This document shows, in pieces, positions 6,310-6,753 of a stretch of DNA of 6,753 nt. The first letter of the stretch is position 1; each line of letters opens with the position of its first letter. The DNA lies in contig JAAWDW010000095.1 of NCBI GenBank assembly GCA_022793975.1, positions 1-6,753 on the forward strand, read 5' to 3'. Origin of the DNA: Bacillota bacterium (GTDB taxonomy: Bacteria; Bacillota; Clostridia; Peptostreptococcales; Anaerovoracaceae). A model generated the notes under the pieces. It had not been told where the DNA came from, searched no databases, and worked only from the letters and a program-made list of their open reading frames with translations. The translations under genes and the position numbers were made by a program.

Positions 6310-6468
6310 ATGGTTAATAAAAAACATATAAAAAAATGTGCGATATGTAATAATACTAATGATTGCATCAATTACAGAGAATCTTTTATTTGCGAAGATT
6401 GCCTTGGTTACATAGCTGGACTTGAGCCAATCTATAATCATAACGCTAAAAAATCTCATGATATTTAA
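6310..6468 (+). CDS. 52-residue double-CxxC zinc-binding protein, possibly Gin/CsfB-like sigma-G inhibitor
   Basis: A complete small gene: ATG at 6310, TAA at 6466-6468, with AAGGAGA (6294-6300) 9 bases before the ATG and its own terminator 24 bases after the stop. These signals support a real gene. The protein has a basic start (MVNKKHIKK), then CAIC (Cys10, Cys13) and CEDC (Cys28, Cys31), an arrangement expected to bind one zinc ion. A further Cys19 lies between them. The spacing and the ESFICEDC block resemble Gin (CsfB), the small anti-sigma factor that holds sigma G inactive in spore-forming Firmicutes. However, the Glu that usually follows the second CxxC in Gin is Leu here, and the C-terminal part is short and divergent. 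The gene is firm; the Gin assignment is only a possibility. A general zinc-ribbon protein is the alternative. Confidence 0.75.
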   Translation: MVNKKHIKKCAICNNTNDCINYRESFICEDCLGYIAGLEPIYNHNAKKSHDI

Positions 6469-6491
6469 TGTTATTTGTCGGCATTATATGC

Positions 6492-6516
6492 AAGGCTGTC
6501 CCCCGGCAGCCTTTTT
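6492..6516 (+). terminator. Intrinsic terminator of the small CxxC gene
   Basis: AAGGCTGTC (6492-6500) pairs with GGCAGCCTT (6505-6513) in a 9-bp stem including one G-U pair, with a CCCC loop. The T-run at 6512-6516 and a further T-rich stretch follow. The minus strand has no T-run after the stem, so it serves only the rightward gene. Confidence 0.88.
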
Positions 6517-6558
6517 ACTTTTCTCCTTATTGCAGCATCAGCATCCTGACCGTCCGGC

Positions 6559-6753
6559 TCACTGTTTTTCTCTGCGCTTCTTCATTCTGCCCGCACTTCT
6601 TCTTGCCGCCGCTTTTTTCTTTTGTGTCTTTGGCTTCATCACCGAAAATCCGAAAGTCCCGATCACTTTTTTCTGAAGCGGCATATACGCACCGTGATTA
6701 TAAACTATAAGATCCGCATCTTCAAACCTGACCTTGCCGCTTTTATCCATAAG
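6559..6753 (-). CDS. C-terminal part of an unrecognised protein with a basic tail (runs off right edge)
   Basis: The frame is open from the right edge to a TGA at 6559-6561, giving 64 visible residues. An ATG at 6750 exists, but the codon before it is not a stop and no ribosome binding site can be seen inside the window, so this is more likely the end of a longer protein. The first part (VRFEDADLIVYNHGAYMPLQ, then KKVIGTFGFSV) looks like a folded domain with beta strands. The last 26 residues are very basic, with 13 Lys/Arg, which suggests contact with RNA, ribosome or DNA. I do not recognise the family and give no function. No convincing terminator for this leftward gene lies between it and the small CxxC gene. 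Confidence 0.6.
   Translation of the reverse strand, partial: LMDKSGKVRFEDADLIVYNHGAYMPLQKKVIGTFGFSVMKPKTQKKKAAARRSAGRMKKRREKQ

Noticed and set aside
6172..6459. Minus-strand 95-residue frame covering the small CxxC gene
   Set aside because: The plus-strand gene has a strong ribosome binding site, paired CxxC motifs and a terminator; the reverse frame has none of these.
1..6753. CRISPR array, insertion sequence, prophage, toxin-antitoxin or defence system
   Set aside because: No regularly spaced repeats, transposase or integrase motifs, or known defence-protein motifs appear in any plausible frame.

Overview
The window looks like a chromosomal segment of a low-to-moderate GC, endospore-lineage Firmicute, most likely a gut-type Clostridium relative. 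The evidence is strong AGGAGG-type ribosome binding sites, AT-rich intergenic DNA, RqcH and YicC homologues of the Bacillus/Clostridium type, and a small CxxC protein that may belong to the sigma-G inhibitor (Gin/CsfB) family. The genus cannot be fixed from the sequence alone. I see no rRNA, tRNA, CRISPR array, transposase or phage gene.

Layout from left to right. (1) Positions 1-1902, minus strand: the N-terminal 634 residues of a large secreted protein that runs off the left edge. It has a signal peptide, an unrecognised N-terminal region, a very acidic low-complexity linker, a bacterial Ig-like (Big_2-type) segment and the start of an RCC1-type propeller repeat. (2) Positions 1903-2346: a 444-bp AT-rich non-coding stretch that probably carries this gene's promoter. 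It holds an extended -10, phased A-tracts behind it, a perfect 9-bp dyad and a long leader. (3) Positions 2347-3231, minus: a complete YicC/YloC-family endoribonuclease. (4) Positions 3232-3335: a divergent control region with a GC-rich hairpin. (5) Positions 3336-5240, plus: a complete RqcH/NFACT ribosome quality-control factor. (6) Positions 5245-5290: a long bidirectional terminator. (7) Positions 5307-6146, minus: a monoacylglycerol-lipase-like alpha/beta hydrolase. (8) Positions 6310-6468, plus: a 52-residue double-CxxC protein with its own terminator. (9) Positions 6559 to the right edge, minus: the C-terminal 64 residues of an unrecognised protein with a strongly basic tail.

Functionally, the clearest pair is yicC and rqcH, which diverge from a 104-bp region. 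Both act in RNA or translation quality control, and from memory they lie close together in Bacillus subtilis (yloA-yloB-yloC). The remA-gmk-rpoZ genes that usually follow yicC are absent here. The remaining genes look like independent single-gene units. Nothing in the window is clearly a new multi-gene system. The points most worth checking are the aspartate-to-glutamate change in the RqcH DR motif, the two related hairpins flanking rqcH, the possible Gin-like protein, the architecture of the surface protein and its promoter region.
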